Shown piece by piece: positions 51,763-59,605 of a stretch of DNA of 64,000 bases. A model generated the notes under the pieces. That model was not told the origin of the DNA, searched no databases, and saw nothing but the letters and a program-made list of their open reading frames with translations. Both the position numbers and the translations under genes were made by a program. Position 1 is the first letter of the stretch; the number at the start of each line of letters is the position of its first letter. Origin of the DNA: Streptomyces griseoincarnatus (GTDB lineage Bacteria > Actinomycetota > Actinomycetes > Streptomycetales > Streptomycetaceae); contig BMTH01000006.1 of NCBI GenBank assembly GCA_014649575.1, positions 310,001-374,000 on the forward strand. The letters run 5' to 3'.

Positions 51763-53859
51763 GTGACCGCGCCACGGCCGGAGGGGACCCCCTCCGAGGC
51801 GCTGTCCCGGCTCGCCGCCCTGCACGGTGTCGCCACCTCCTACCGCCCCTCCCCGGACACGACGGTCCCGGCCTCGGCCGCCGCCGTCACGCGCGCCCTG
51901 GCCGCCCTCGGTGTCGACGCGTCCACCGAGGAGGCCGTCCGCGCCGCCCTGGCCGTGCGCGAACAGGAGATCGCCGAGCGGCTGCTGCCGCCCACCGTCG
52001 TCGGCCGGGGCGCCCGCCCGTCCGAGGCGCTCGCCGCGCTGCCCGAGGGCACCCGGCTGGAGGTCCGCACCGAGGACGGCGGCACCCGCGCTTCCGTCGA
52101 GGACCTCCCGCCCGGAGTGCACCTGCTGACCGCCACCGCACCCGACGGCCGCACCGCCCGCTCCCACCTGATCGTCGCGCCACCCCGGCTGCCCGCGGTC
52201 GACGGCCGCTCGTACGGGCTGCTGGTGCAGCTGTACTCGCTGCTCTCCCGCCGCTCCTGGGGCATGGGCGACCTCGCGGACCTCGGTGAGCTGGCCGCGT
52301 GGGCCGGGCGCGCGCTGGGCGCCGGGTTCGTGCAGGTGAACCCGCTGCACGCGGCCGTGCCCGGACCCCCGACCGACCCCTCCCCGTACCGCCCCTCCTC
52401 GCGTCGCTTCCCCGACCCCGTGCACCTGCGGGTCGAGGCCGTGCCCGAGTTCGCGTACGTCGAGGACCGCGCGCGGCTGGGCGCCCTGCTGGAGCGGGCG
52501 GCGCGGCTGCGCGAGGCGGTGCTCGGCAAGGGGGAGCTGATCGACCGGGACGCCGTCTGGGAGGCCAAGCGGGAAGCCCTCGAACTGGTGCGGACGGTTC
52601 CGCTCGGTCCCGGCCGCGCCGCCGCCCTGCGCGCCTTCCGCGCAGGGCAGGGCCAGGCCCTGGAGGACCACGCCACTTGGTACGCCCTCGCCGAGGCGCA
52701 CGGGCCCGACTGGCGCCGCTGGCCCGCCGCCCTGCGTGACCCCCGCTCGGCGGAGACCGCCCGCGCCCGCGAGGAGCTGCGGGACCGCGTCGACTTCCAC
52801 TCCTGGCTCGTCTGGCTCACCGACGACCAGCTCACGGCCGCCCAGCGGGCCGCGCGGGAAGCCGGGATGGGCGTGGGGATCGTGCACGACCTGGCCGTCG
52901 GCGTGCACCCCGACGGCGCGGACGCCTGGGCGCAGCAGGACCACTTCGCGCCCGGCATGTCGGTCGGCGCGCCCCCGGACGCCTTCAACGCGCGCGGCCA
53001 GGACTGGGGGCTGCCCCCCTGGCGGCCCGACCGCCTCGCCGAGAGCGGGTACGCGCCGTTCCGCGACCTGCTGCGGGGCCTCTTCCGGTACGCGGGCGCC
53101 CTGCGCATCGACCATGTGATGGGCCTGTTCCGGCTCTGGTGGGTGCCCGAGGGCCGCCCGCCCACGGAGGGGACGTACGTCCGCTACGACGCCGAGGCCA
53201 TGCTCGCCGTGCTCGTCCTGGAGGCGTCCCGCGCCGGGTCGCTGGTGATCGGCGAGGACCTCGGGACGGTCGAGCCCGGGGTGCGTGAGACGTTGCGCGA
53301 CCGGGGGGTGTACGGGACGTCGGTGCTGTGGTTCGAGCGGGACTGGGAGGGCGACCGCCGTCCGCTGCCGCCGGAGCGGTGGCGCGCCGACTGCCTGGCC
53401 ACGGCCACCACCCACGACCTGCCGTCCACCGCGGCCCGTCTCACCGGCGAGCACGTGGAGCTGCGCGACCGGCTGGGCCTGCTCACCCGGCCGCTCGCCG
53501 AGGAGCGGGCGGAGGCCGCGGCGGACGTGGGGGAGTGGCTGGAGCGCCTGGCGGACCTGGGGCTGCTGCCCGGGACGGACGAGGGCGGCCGGCGCCCCTC
53601 CCGGGAGGAGGCCGGGATCCGGGCGGTGTACCGCTATCTCTCGCGCACCCCCGCCCGCATGGTCGGCGTGTGGCTGCCGGACGGCGTCGGGGACCGGCGG
53701 CCGCAGAATCTGCCCGGCACCTGGGACCAGTACCCGAACTGGCGGCTGCCCGTCGCCGACGCGGAGGGGCGCCCGGTGACCCTGGAGGACCTGGCCGCGT
53801 CCCCCTGGCTGCGGGCCCTGGTCGACGTGCTCCGTGCCGACGCCCCGCCCGGCGGCTGA
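51763..53859 (+). CDS. malQ: 4-alpha-glucanotransferase MalQ
   Basis: A 698-residue cytosolic GH77 amylomaltase that transfers maltosyl and longer glucan units between alpha-1,4 glucans (glycogen and maltodextrin metabolism). An N-terminal domain of about 150 residues is followed by the barrel: YGLLVQLYSLLSRRSWGMGD, FVQVNPLHAAVPG, PYRPSSRRF, nucleophile Asp in ALRIDHVMGLFRLWWVP, acid/base Glu in IGEDLGTVEPGVR, and TATTHDLPSTAARLTG (stabilising Asp). Length is typical of actinobacterial MalQ. GTG start coupled to the small gene upstream. Confidence 0.95.
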   Translation: MTAPRPEGTPSEALSRLAALHGVATSYRPSPDTTVPASAAAVTRALAALGVDASTEEAVRAALAVREQEIAERLLPPTVVGRGARPSEALAALPEGTRLEVRTEDGGTRASVEDLPPGVHLLTATAPDGRTARSHLIVAPPRLPAVDGRSYGLLVQLYSLLSRRSWGMGDLADLGELAAWAGRALGAGFVQVNPLHAAVPGPPTDPSPYRPSSRRFPDPVHLRVEAVPEFAYVEDRARLGALLERAARLREAVLGKGELIDRDAVWEAKREALELVRTVPLGPGRAAALRAFRAGQGQALEDHATWYALAEAHGPDWRRWPAALRDPRSAETARAREELRDRVDFHSWLVWLTDDQLTAAQRAAREAGMGVGIVHDLAVGVHPDGADAWAQQDHFAPGMSVGAPPDAFNARGQDWGLPPWRPDRLAESGYAPFRDLLRGLFRYAGALRIDHVMGLFRLWWVPEGRPPTEGTYVRYDAEAMLAVLVLEASRAGSLVIGEDLGTVEPGVRETLRDRGVYGTSVLWFERDWEGDRRPLPPERWRADCLATATTHDLPSTAARLTGEHVELRDRLGLLTRPLAEERAEAAADVGEWLERLADLGLLPGTDEGGRRPSREEAGIRAVYRYLSRTPARMVGVWLPDGVGDRRPQNLPGTWDQYPNWRLPVADAEGRPVTLEDLAASPWLRALVDVLRADAPPGG

Positions 53860-53926
53860 CCGGCCCGCGCGTCCGTACGGCACCCCGGGCGCGCGGCCCC
53901 CGACCGCGTTCGATACTTTGGGGACC

Positions 53927-54202
53927 GTGGACAAGAAGAACGCCCTGCGCGCCGGCGCCCTGGCAGCCGGTACGACGCTGATGATGCTGCTCATGTCGTC
54001 CCCCGCGCTCGCCCTGACCCGCGATGACGGCGACGACCCCGGCACGGGCCTGAGCGTCATCGAGACGCTGGGCCTCTACGTCCTGCTCCCGATCGGGCTC
54101 TTCGTGGTCATCGCCGGTCTGGTGATGGCGCTCGACAAGTCCCACCAGAAGAAGGACCCGACGAGCTCCAACGTCCGGACCAAGGCGGACGCCAAGGCCT
54201 GA
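53927..54202 (+). CDS. Small exported membrane protein
   Basis: A 91-residue protein: an N-terminal signal/anchor (LRAGALAAGTTLMMLLMSSP), a short acidic linker (TRDDGDDPGTG), a second membrane helix (LGLYVLLPIGLFVVIAGLVM) and a basic tail. It would be a bitopic membrane protein or a hairpin. The GTG at 53927 is only 12 bases past GATACTTTG, so the transcript may be nearly leaderless. No family recognised. Confidence 0.7.
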   Translation: MDKKNALRAGALAAGTTLMMLLMSSPALALTRDDGDDPGTGLSVIETLGLYVLLPIGLFVVIAGLVMALDKSHQKKDPTSSNVRTKADAKA

Positions 54203-54244
54203 CCCCCGGCCCGCTCGCCCGAGCGGTCCGCACGCGCTTTCCCC

Positions 54245-54273
54245 AAGGGCGCCGGCACCTCGCCGGCGCCCTT
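54245..54273. terminator. Hairpin between convergent genes
   Basis: AAGGGCGCCGG (54245-54255) with CCGGCGCCCTT (54263-54273), between the small membrane protein and the leftward marR gene. Confidence 0.85.
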
Positions 54274-54295
54274 CGGCGTGTCCAGGGGGCGTCTC

Positions 54296-54808
54296 CTACC
54301 GCTCGGTGGCGAGCAGCAGATCCCGCAGCAGGTCCGCGAGGAGCGCCGACCGCTCCGGGCCCAGGGCGGCCAGCGCCCGCGACTGCTCGGTGACGCCCGC
54401 GACCACCGCCTCGTCGATCAGCCGCAGGCCCTCCTCGGTCAGCGTCACCTGGAGCCCGCGCCGGTCGTGCGGGTCGGGGGAGCGGCGCAGCAGCCCCGCG
54501 CGCTCCAGCTTGTCGAGACGGCCCGTCATCCCTCCGGTGGTGAGCATCAGCGTGGCCGAGAGCTGCCGGGGCGAGAGGGTGTACGGCTCCCCGGCGCGGC
54601 GCAGCGTGGCGAGGACGTCGAACTCGCCCCGGGAGATACCGAACGGCGCGTACACCCGCTCGTGACGGTCGCCCATGGCGCGCGCGAGCCGGTAGACGCG
54701 CCCGAAGACCTCCATCCCGGCGGTGTCCAGGTCGGGCCGCACCCGGGCCCACTGCTCGATGATCGCGTCGACGGGGTCCGCGGGGTTCGGCTCGGGGCGT
54801 GCACTCAT
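54296..54808 (-). CDS. MarR-family transcriptional regulator
   Basis: A 170-residue dimeric winged-helix regulator. FGISRGEFDVLATLRRAGEP, LSPRQLSATLMLTTGGMTGR (recognition helix) and RRSPDPHDRRGLQVTLTEEG (wing, with the conserved DxRxxxxxLT) are diagnostic. It is divergent from the EamA exporter gene, and perfect palindromes lie between them, so it very likely represses that exporter and itself, relieved by a small ligand. ATG at 54808 preferred to an upstream start. Confidence 0.93.
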   Translation of the reverse strand: MSARPEPNPADPVDAIIEQWARVRPDLDTAGMEVFGRVYRLARAMGDRHERVYAPFGISRGEFDVLATLRRAGEPYTLSPRQLSATLMLTTGGMTGRLDKLERAGLLRRSPDPHDRRGLQVTLTEEGLRLIDEAVVAGVTEQSRALAALGPERSALLADLLRDLLLATER

Positions 54809-54840
54809 AGCCGGGAGTATCCGTGGGTCAGGGGTTGCCC

Positions 54841-54885
54841 GCAAGAAAGTAGCTTGCGAACAAGTAGCTTAGGGCTAAGCTACTT
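54841..54885. promoter_or_regulatory. MarR operator region
   Basis: AAGTAGCTTAG (54862-54872) and CTAAGCTACTT (54875-54885) form a perfect 11-bp palindrome with a 2-base centre; a second partial copy AAGTAGCTTGC lies at 54847-54857 within GCAAG...CTTGC. The main site is 27 bases before the EamA ATG and about 53 from the marR ATG. Confidence 0.85.
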
Positions 54886-54912
54886 ACGGCCAACCCTTTG
54901 GAAGGGGTGCAC

Positions 54913-55905
54913 ATGTCCGCGCACCGCCGCGCCGCCGTCGTCGCGCTCACCGCCCTCGCCCCCGTCTCCTGGGGCACCACCTACGTCGTCACCACCGAGT
55001 TCCTCCCGCCGGAGCGTCCCCTGTTCACGGCCCTGGTCCGCGCCCTGCCCGCCGGGCTGCTGCTCCTCGCGGCCGCCCGGGTGCTGCCGCGTGGCGCCTG
55101 GTGGTGGAAGGCGGCGGTGCTGGGCGCGCTCAACATCGGCGCCTTCTTCCCGCTGCTGTTCCTCTCCGCGTACCGGCTGCCGGGAGGACTGGCGGCCGTC
55201 GTCGGTTCGATGGGCCCGCTGCTGGTGCTGGGTCTGTCGGCGCTGCTGCTGGGGCGGCGCCCCGCGCTCCGGGACGTCCTGGCCGGCGCCGTCGCCGCGC
55301 TCGGCGTGAGCATGGTCGTGCTGAAGGCGGCCGGGGCGCTGGACACGCTGGGCGTGGCGGCGGCGTTCGCCTCCACGGCGTCGATGTCCGCGGGCACGGT
55401 ACTGACGCAGAAGTGGGGCCGCCCCGAGGGTGTCGGCCCTCTCGCCCTCACCGGCTGGCAACTGACAGCGGGCGGGCTGCTGATCGCCCCGCTCGCCTTC
55501 CTGGTGGAGGGCGCCCCGCCCGCCCTGGACGCCGGGGCGGCCGGAGGCTACGCCTACCTGGCCCTGGTCAACACGGCCGTCGCGTACTGCCTGTGGTTCC
55601 GGGGCATCGGCCGCCTCACCGCGACCCAGGCCACACTCCTCGGCCCCCTGTCCCCGCTGACGGCGGCGATGCTCGGCTGGGCGGCCCTGGGCGAGAGCCT
55701 GACGGCTCTCCAACTCGCCGGAATGGCACTCGCATTCGGCGCGACGGTGGCGGGCCAGCTGACGTCGGTCCCGGCGCGGCGCCGAGACCGGGCCCGGGGG
55801 CTCGACGCCGATACGGTGCCGTGCCCCCGGCCGGGCATCCTGGAAGCCCCACAGCCAGGAGGAACCCGTGTCGCACCCGCAGACCCCCGCGGAGACGCTC
55901 GTTGA
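54913..55905 (+). CDS. EamA/DMT-superfamily exporter
   Basis: A 330-residue transporter with ten predicted membrane helices in two EamA repeats (first repeat about 8-135, second about 145-280). Motifs include APVSWGTTYVVTTEFLP at the start, GSMGPLLVLGLSALLLGRR closing repeat 1 and LGPLSPLTAAMLGWAALGES in repeat 2. Such proteins export amino acids, metabolites or drugs. The last about 45 residues are hydrophilic and overlap the next gene. GGAAGGGG precedes the ATG. Controlled by the divergent MarR. Confidence 0.9.
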   Translation: MSAHRRAAVVALTALAPVSWGTTYVVTTEFLPPERPLFTALVRALPAGLLLLAAARVLPRGAWWWKAAVLGALNIGAFFPLLFLSAYRLPGGLAAVVGSMGPLLVLGLSALLLGRRPALRDVLAGAVAALGVSMVVLKAAGALDTLGVAAAFASTASMSAGTVLTQKWGRPEGVGPLALTGWQLTAGGLLIAPLAFLVEGAPPALDAGAAGGYAYLALVNTAVAYCLWFRGIGRLTATQATLLGPLSPLTAAMLGWAALGESLTALQLAGMALAFGATVAGQLTSVPARRRDRARGLDADTVPCPRPGILEAPQPGGTRVAPADPRGDAR

Positions 55906-56251
55906 GGCGAAGAAAGGGCTGGGCCTGCCGCGTATCGTCGTGATCTGCGGCTCCACCCGGTTCATGGCCGAGATGGCCGAGGCGGACGCGCGGGAGACCG
56001 AAGCCGGAAGGATCGTCGTCAAGCCGGGCGTCGACATGAAGTCGTCGCACGCTAGGCGGTCCGAACCCGCCGGCGCCGCGGCGCTGAAGGCCCGGCTCGA
56101 CGAGCTGCACCGGGCGAAGATCCGGCTCTCCGACGAGGTGCTCGTGGTCGGCGGCTACATCGGGGACAGTACGCGCGCGGAGATCGCCTACGCGCGGTCG
56201 CTGGGCAAACCCGTGCGGTTCACGCACCCCGAGGTCGACCCCGACGCCTGA
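55868..56251 (+). CDS. Deoxyribosyltransferase-fold protein, unknown
   Basis: A 127-residue cytosolic protein. IVVICGSTRFMAEMAEADAR and SDEVLVVGGYIGDSTRAEIA resemble the Rossmann-like nucleoside 2-deoxyribosyltransferase/DUF4406 fold (GSTRF loop; D/E in the SxRAEIxYA helix). Activity is unproven. It starts at a GTG with AGGAGGA upstream, 38 bases inside the exporter's 3' end, so the two genes overlap out of frame. Confidence 0.75.
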   Translation: MSHPQTPAETLVEAKKGLGLPRIVVICGSTRFMAEMAEADARETEAGRIVVKPGVDMKSSHARRSEPAGAAALKARLDELHRAKIRLSDEVLVVGGYIGDSTRAEIAYARSLGKPVRFTHPEVDPDA

Positions 56252-56346
56252 CCGCCCACTGCGGCCGCCCCCGCGAACGGGTACGTCGGAGCGCCCAGTT
56301 CGCACCACACGACCTTGCCCCGGTTTCCCTCCCTCGTCAGCGGCTG

Positions 56347-56694
56347 TCAGCCCCACACGTCGGCGCAGGCCCGCACCAGCGCCAGCCCTCGCCCGTCCTC
56401 GCGGTCGGTGACCGCGGTGAAGGGCCGCGGGGGTTCAGGAGGCGAGGGGTCCGCGTCCCACGCCCCGAGCCGCAGCACGCCGGTCCGTGACCAGCGCATC
56501 CGTAGCGCCGCCGGGCCTGTGGTGTGCCGGACGGCGTTCGAGACCAGCTCCGCCGCGAGCAGTTCGGCGACGTCGGTCAAGCCGATCAGGCCGTGCATCG
56601 TGAGGATGAGACGCAGAGTGCGGCGGCACACGGGGACGGCTCTGGGGTCGTTCGGGACGTGGAGGGAGTACTCCCACGATTCGTTATCGGGCAT
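56347..56694 (-). pseudogene. RsbW-like ATPase, interrupted by in-frame TGA
   Basis: A GHKL-fold serine-kinase-like ATPase (anti-sigma-factor type). N-box ELVSNAVRHTTG and G1/ATP-lid DREDGRGLALVRACADVWG are clear. The open frame then hits TGA at 56347-56349. Past it the same frame continues QPLTREGNRGKVVWCELG, which is the normal last strand of this family (usually WGWQPLTR...VWCELA), so TGG was mutated to TGA. The 115-residue product would lack the terminal beta strand. In this family it partners an HTH/DUF397 pair such as the one divergent from it. Confidence 0.8.
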
Positions 56695-56894
56695 GCGGAT
56701 TCCTTGTGTCGGTGGGGGAGCTGTGCGGCGGCGGTGTCATTGCCGGCCCGTCAGGGCAGGACGGGGCGGTGCGCTTCTGCGGCCAGGGGCGCAACGTGTT
56801 CGTTGCGTGACCGAACGTAGACCTTATATTTAACCTACGGCAAGTGGATCGCGTAGCCTGACGCCCGAACGAGTTGCTGAGCGAGGAGGCGTCG

Positions 56895-57746
56895 ATGGGG
56901 ACGAGGCGCGATCCGACGGCGCGTCAGCTGCGCCTGGCCGTGGAGCTTCGGCGGCTTCGTGAGGCAGCGGGACTCAGCGCGCGTGAGGCGGCGGCGCTGC
57001 TCGGCGTCAACTCCGTGCAGATCAGCCAGATCGAAGCCGGTACGACCGGGGTGAGCGAGGAGCGGTTGCGGCGGCTCGCCGCTCATTACGCCTGCACGGA
57101 CACTGGGTTGATCGACGCCCTGGCTGTCATGGCGTCCGACCGGGTGCGCGGTTGGTGGGAGGAGTACCGGGGCCGCCTCCCCACGGCGTTCCTGAACCTG
57201 TCCGAACTGGAGCACCACGCCACCTTCCGGTGGGACGTCGACTTCCTGCACGTGCCGGGGCTTCTGCAGACCGAGGGCTACGCCCGCGCGCTGTTCTCCC
57301 GCAGGGTCCCGGAGCTTCCGGAGGAGGAACTCGGGCTGCGGGTGCGGCATCGCATGCAGCGTGGCGTGATCATCGAGGGGCCACGTCCGGCCCCGTACCG
57401 GGCGGTCGTCCACGAAGCGGCGTTGCGGATCAAGGTGGGTGGCCGGGAGGCAATGCGCGGTCAGCTCGCGCGCATCCTGGAGCTCTCGGAGGCGGAGCAC
57501 GTGACGGTGCGGGTGATCCCCTTCGAGCTGGAGGAGTTCGCGGACGTCACGGCGGCCATGGTGTACGCGGGTGGCGCCGTGCCCCGCCTGGACACCGTGC
57601 TGCGCGACGGTCCGGACGGAGTCGCCCTCGTGGACACGGAAGCGCGGCTTGCCGTGTTCCGCACGCTCTTCCATAGGGTGGAGGCGGTTTCACTCGACCC
57701 GCTGCGCTCGCGTGACTTCATCCACGGATTGGCCAAGGAACTGTGA
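56895..57746 (+). CDS. WhiJ-type HTH regulator (DUF5753)
   Basis: A 283-residue DNA-binding protein. The N-terminal Xre helix-turn-helix (about 10-70) shows LRRLREAAGLSAREAAALLG and SQIEAGTTGVSEERLRRLA. The C-terminal DUF5753 domain (about 95-275) shows VPGLLQTEGYARALF, AAL-RIKVGG and the FHRVEAVSLDPLRSRDFI ending. Proteins of this type (S. coelicolor WhiJ and paralogues) work with small DUF397/BldB-like partners to control differentiation. GAGGAGG precedes the ATG. DUF397 gene follows after seven bases. Confidence 0.92.
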   Translation: MGTRRDPTARQLRLAVELRRLREAAGLSAREAAALLGVNSVQISQIEAGTTGVSEERLRRLAAHYACTDTGLIDALAVMASDRVRGWWEEYRGRLPTAFLNLSELEHHATFRWDVDFLHVPGLLQTEGYARALFSRRVPELPEEELGLRVRHRMQRGVIIEGPRPAPYRAVVHEAALRIKVGGREAMRGQLARILELSEAEHVTVRVIPFELEEFADVTAAMVYAGGAVPRLDTVLRDGPDGVALVDTEARLAVFRTLFHRVEAVSLDPLRSRDFIHGLAKEL

Positions 57747-57753
57747 GGACCCG

Positions 57754-57951
57754 GTGCTTACTCCCGACTGCTGGCGCAAGTCTTCGTACTCCGGAAGCGG
57801 CGACGGCAACGCCTGCGTGGAAGTCGCCCCCCGCCGTGCCTGGATAGCCATACGCGACTCCAAGGCGCCGTCCCACGGCACCCTCACCGTGCCCGCCCCG
57901 TCGTTCGCCGCGTTCGTGAAGGCACTGAAGCGGCCGGGCGGGCTGCTGTAA
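57754..57951 (+). CDS. DUF397 protein
   Basis: A 65-residue partner protein of WhiJ-type regulators. The family core is complete: CWRKSSYSGSGDGNACVEVA, then IRDSKAPSHGTLTV and SFAAFVKALK. It starts at a GTG seven bases past the regulator gene stop, so the two are co-translated. DUF397 proteins are thought to bind the HTH protein and relieve repression. Confidence 0.93.
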   Translation: MLTPDCWRKSSYSGSGDGNACVEVAPRRAWIAIRDSKAPSHGTLTVPAPSFAAFVKALKRPGGLL

Positions 57952-57979
57952 CGCCGCCCGGCCCACCGTACCGCGCGCG

Positions 57980-58873
57980 TCAGACCACGATCACCCGCCG
58001 CCCCCTCGTGTGCCCCGCCCGGCTGTCGGCGTGGGCGGCGGCCGCCTCCGTGAGGGAGTAGACCTTCTCCACCGGGATGTGGAGCGTGCCCTGTTCGAGG
58101 AGACGGACCGTCTCCTTCAGCGCGTCCGGGACGCTGCCCGCGACGTTCGAGAAGCGGACGCCCAGTTCGGGGGCGGTGCGGTCCGCGATGGAGACCACCG
58201 TGGCCGGGTCCCCGGTCAGCTCCACGAGTTCGCGGACGACGCCCGCGCCGGCCAGGTCGAGGGCCGCGTCGACCGAGGTGAACGCCCGCACCCGCTCAGG
58301 CCAGCCCTCGGCGTACGTCGTGGCGTGCGCGCCGAGGCCGCGCAGGTACTCCAGGTTGGCCGCCCCGGCCGTGCCGACCACCGTGATGCCGCGGTCGCGT
58401 GCGATCTGCAGCACCGCCGAGCCGACCCCGCCCGAGGCACCGCTGACCAGCAACGTCTGTCCGGGGCGGACACCGCACTCGCCCAGGATGCGCAGAGCCG
58501 TCTCCATGACGGACGGATAGCCGGCCGCCTCCTCGAAGGAGAGGCCCTCGGGCATCCGGGCCCAGGCGTGCAACACCGCGAACTCGGCATACGTGTCGGC
58601 GCCTTCGCCGAAGACGCGGTCACCGGGCGCCACATCCGTGACGCCCTCACCGACCTCGTCCACCACCCCTGCGGCGTCCAGTCCGACGCCCGCGGGCAGT
58701 GACGCGGGGAGGGCCGGACGCATCTGGCCCTCCCGGATCCTCCAGTCGACGGGGTTCACCCCGGCCGCGCGCACGGCGATGCGTATCTCTCCCGGACCCG
58801 CGTGGGGCTTCTCGGCGTCGACGAGACGAAGGACCTCGGGGCCGCCGAACGCGGCGTAGCTCACTTTCCTCAT
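57980..58873 (-). CDS. NADP-dependent quinone/alkene oxidoreductase (MDR family)
   Basis: A 297-residue medium-chain reductase without the structural or catalytic zinc ligands, as in quinone oxidoreductases. GroES-like N-domain (VRAAGVNPVDWRIREGQ, GLDAAGVVDEVGEGV), then the Rossmann domain LLVSGASGGVGSAVLQIARD with VVGTAGAANLEYLRGLGA. It reduces small carbonyl or alkene compounds. Divergent from a TetR gene with a shared palindrome, so probably controlled by it. Confidence 0.9.
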   Translation of the reverse strand: MRKVSYAAFGGPEVLRLVDAEKPHAGPGEIRIAVRAAGVNPVDWRIREGQMRPALPASLPAGVGLDAAGVVDEVGEGVTDVAPGDRVFGEGADTYAEFAVLHAWARMPEGLSFEEAAGYPSVMETALRILGECGVRPGQTLLVSGASGGVGSAVLQIARDRGITVVGTAGAANLEYLRGLGAHATTYAEGWPERVRAFTSVDAALDLAGAGVVRELVELTGDPATVVSIADRTAPELGVRFSNVAGSVPDALKETVRLLEQGTLHIPVEKVYSLTEAAAAHADSRAGHTRGRRVIVV

Positions 58874-58889
58874 GCCGCCGACCGTAACA

Positions 58890-58917
58890 CTAACCGTTAG
58901 GTCATTGAAGTCGTTAG
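58890..58917. promoter_or_regulatory. TetR operator
   Basis: CTAACCGTTAG (58890-58900, 5-bp arms around C) with an extra half site GTTAG at 58913-58917, in the 70-base gap between the oxidoreductase and TetR genes. Confidence 0.75.
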
Positions 58918-58944
58918 GATTTTGTATCTGCTAGCGTTCGGATC

Positions 58945-59550
58945 ATGCCCGAGCAGCCGCAGTCCGGACGTCGCGAGCGCAAGAAGGCCGCCACACGTCA
59001 GAAGATCGCCGACACCGCCCTGCGGCTCTTCCTGGAGCGCGGGTACGACGCGGTGGGCATCCGGGACGTGGCCGCCGAGGCCGACGTGGCCGTCACCACC
59101 GTCTTCTCCCACTTCGCCTCCAAGGAGACCCTGGTGTTCGAGCGGGACGCGGACTTCGAACGGCGGCTCGCCCGCGCGGTGACCGGCCGCGCGCCCGGCG
59201 CACCGCTCGTGCCCGCCCTGCGCCAGGAGATGCACGCCCTGGTGCGCCACTGCCTGGCCGACGAGGCCGCCCCCGTGTGGCGGATGATCGACGCCTCGCC
59301 CGCGCTGAGGGAGTACGAGGGCTCCATGCGGCTGCGGCACGCGGAGACCCTGGCGGCCGCCCTCGCCGCGGAACCGGGCGCGCCGCGCGGCGCCACCGCC
59401 TGCAGGGCGCTCGCCCGGTTCGTGGTCGACGCCTTCGCGCTGGCCCGCGAGGCGGACGACCCGCGGGCCGCGGTGGACGAGATCTTCCGGATGGTCGAGG
59501 CGGCCTGGGAGGCCGCCGAGGCGGGAGTGCCGGTCCGGCCCGCGACATGA
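58945..59550 (+). CDS. TetR-family transcriptional regulator
   Basis: A 201-residue repressor. HTH: TRQKIADTALRLFLERGYDA, VGIRDVAAEADVAVTTVFSH and FASKETLVF. The C-terminal ligand domain is helical. It is divergent from the oxidoreductase and likely represses both. ATG 45 bases after the palindrome. Confidence 0.94.
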   Translation: MPEQPQSGRRERKKAATRQKIADTALRLFLERGYDAVGIRDVAAEADVAVTTVFSHFASKETLVFERDADFERRLARAVTGRAPGAPLVPALRQEMHALVRHCLADEAAPVWRMIDASPALREYEGSMRLRHAETLAAALAAEPGAPRGATACRALARFVVDAFALAREADDPRAAVDEIFRMVEAAWEAAEAGVPVRPAT

Positions 59551-59553
59551 CGG

Positions 59554-59587
59554 AAGGGGCGCCCGGCCGGGAAGCCGGGCGCCCCTT
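59554..59587. terminator. Bidirectional terminator
   Basis: AAGGGGCGCCCGGC (59554-59567) with GCCGGGCGCCCCTT (59574-59587), between the TetR gene and the leftward pepN gene. Confidence 0.88.
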
Positions 59588-59605
59588 CTCGCTGTCGGAA
59601 CCGCG

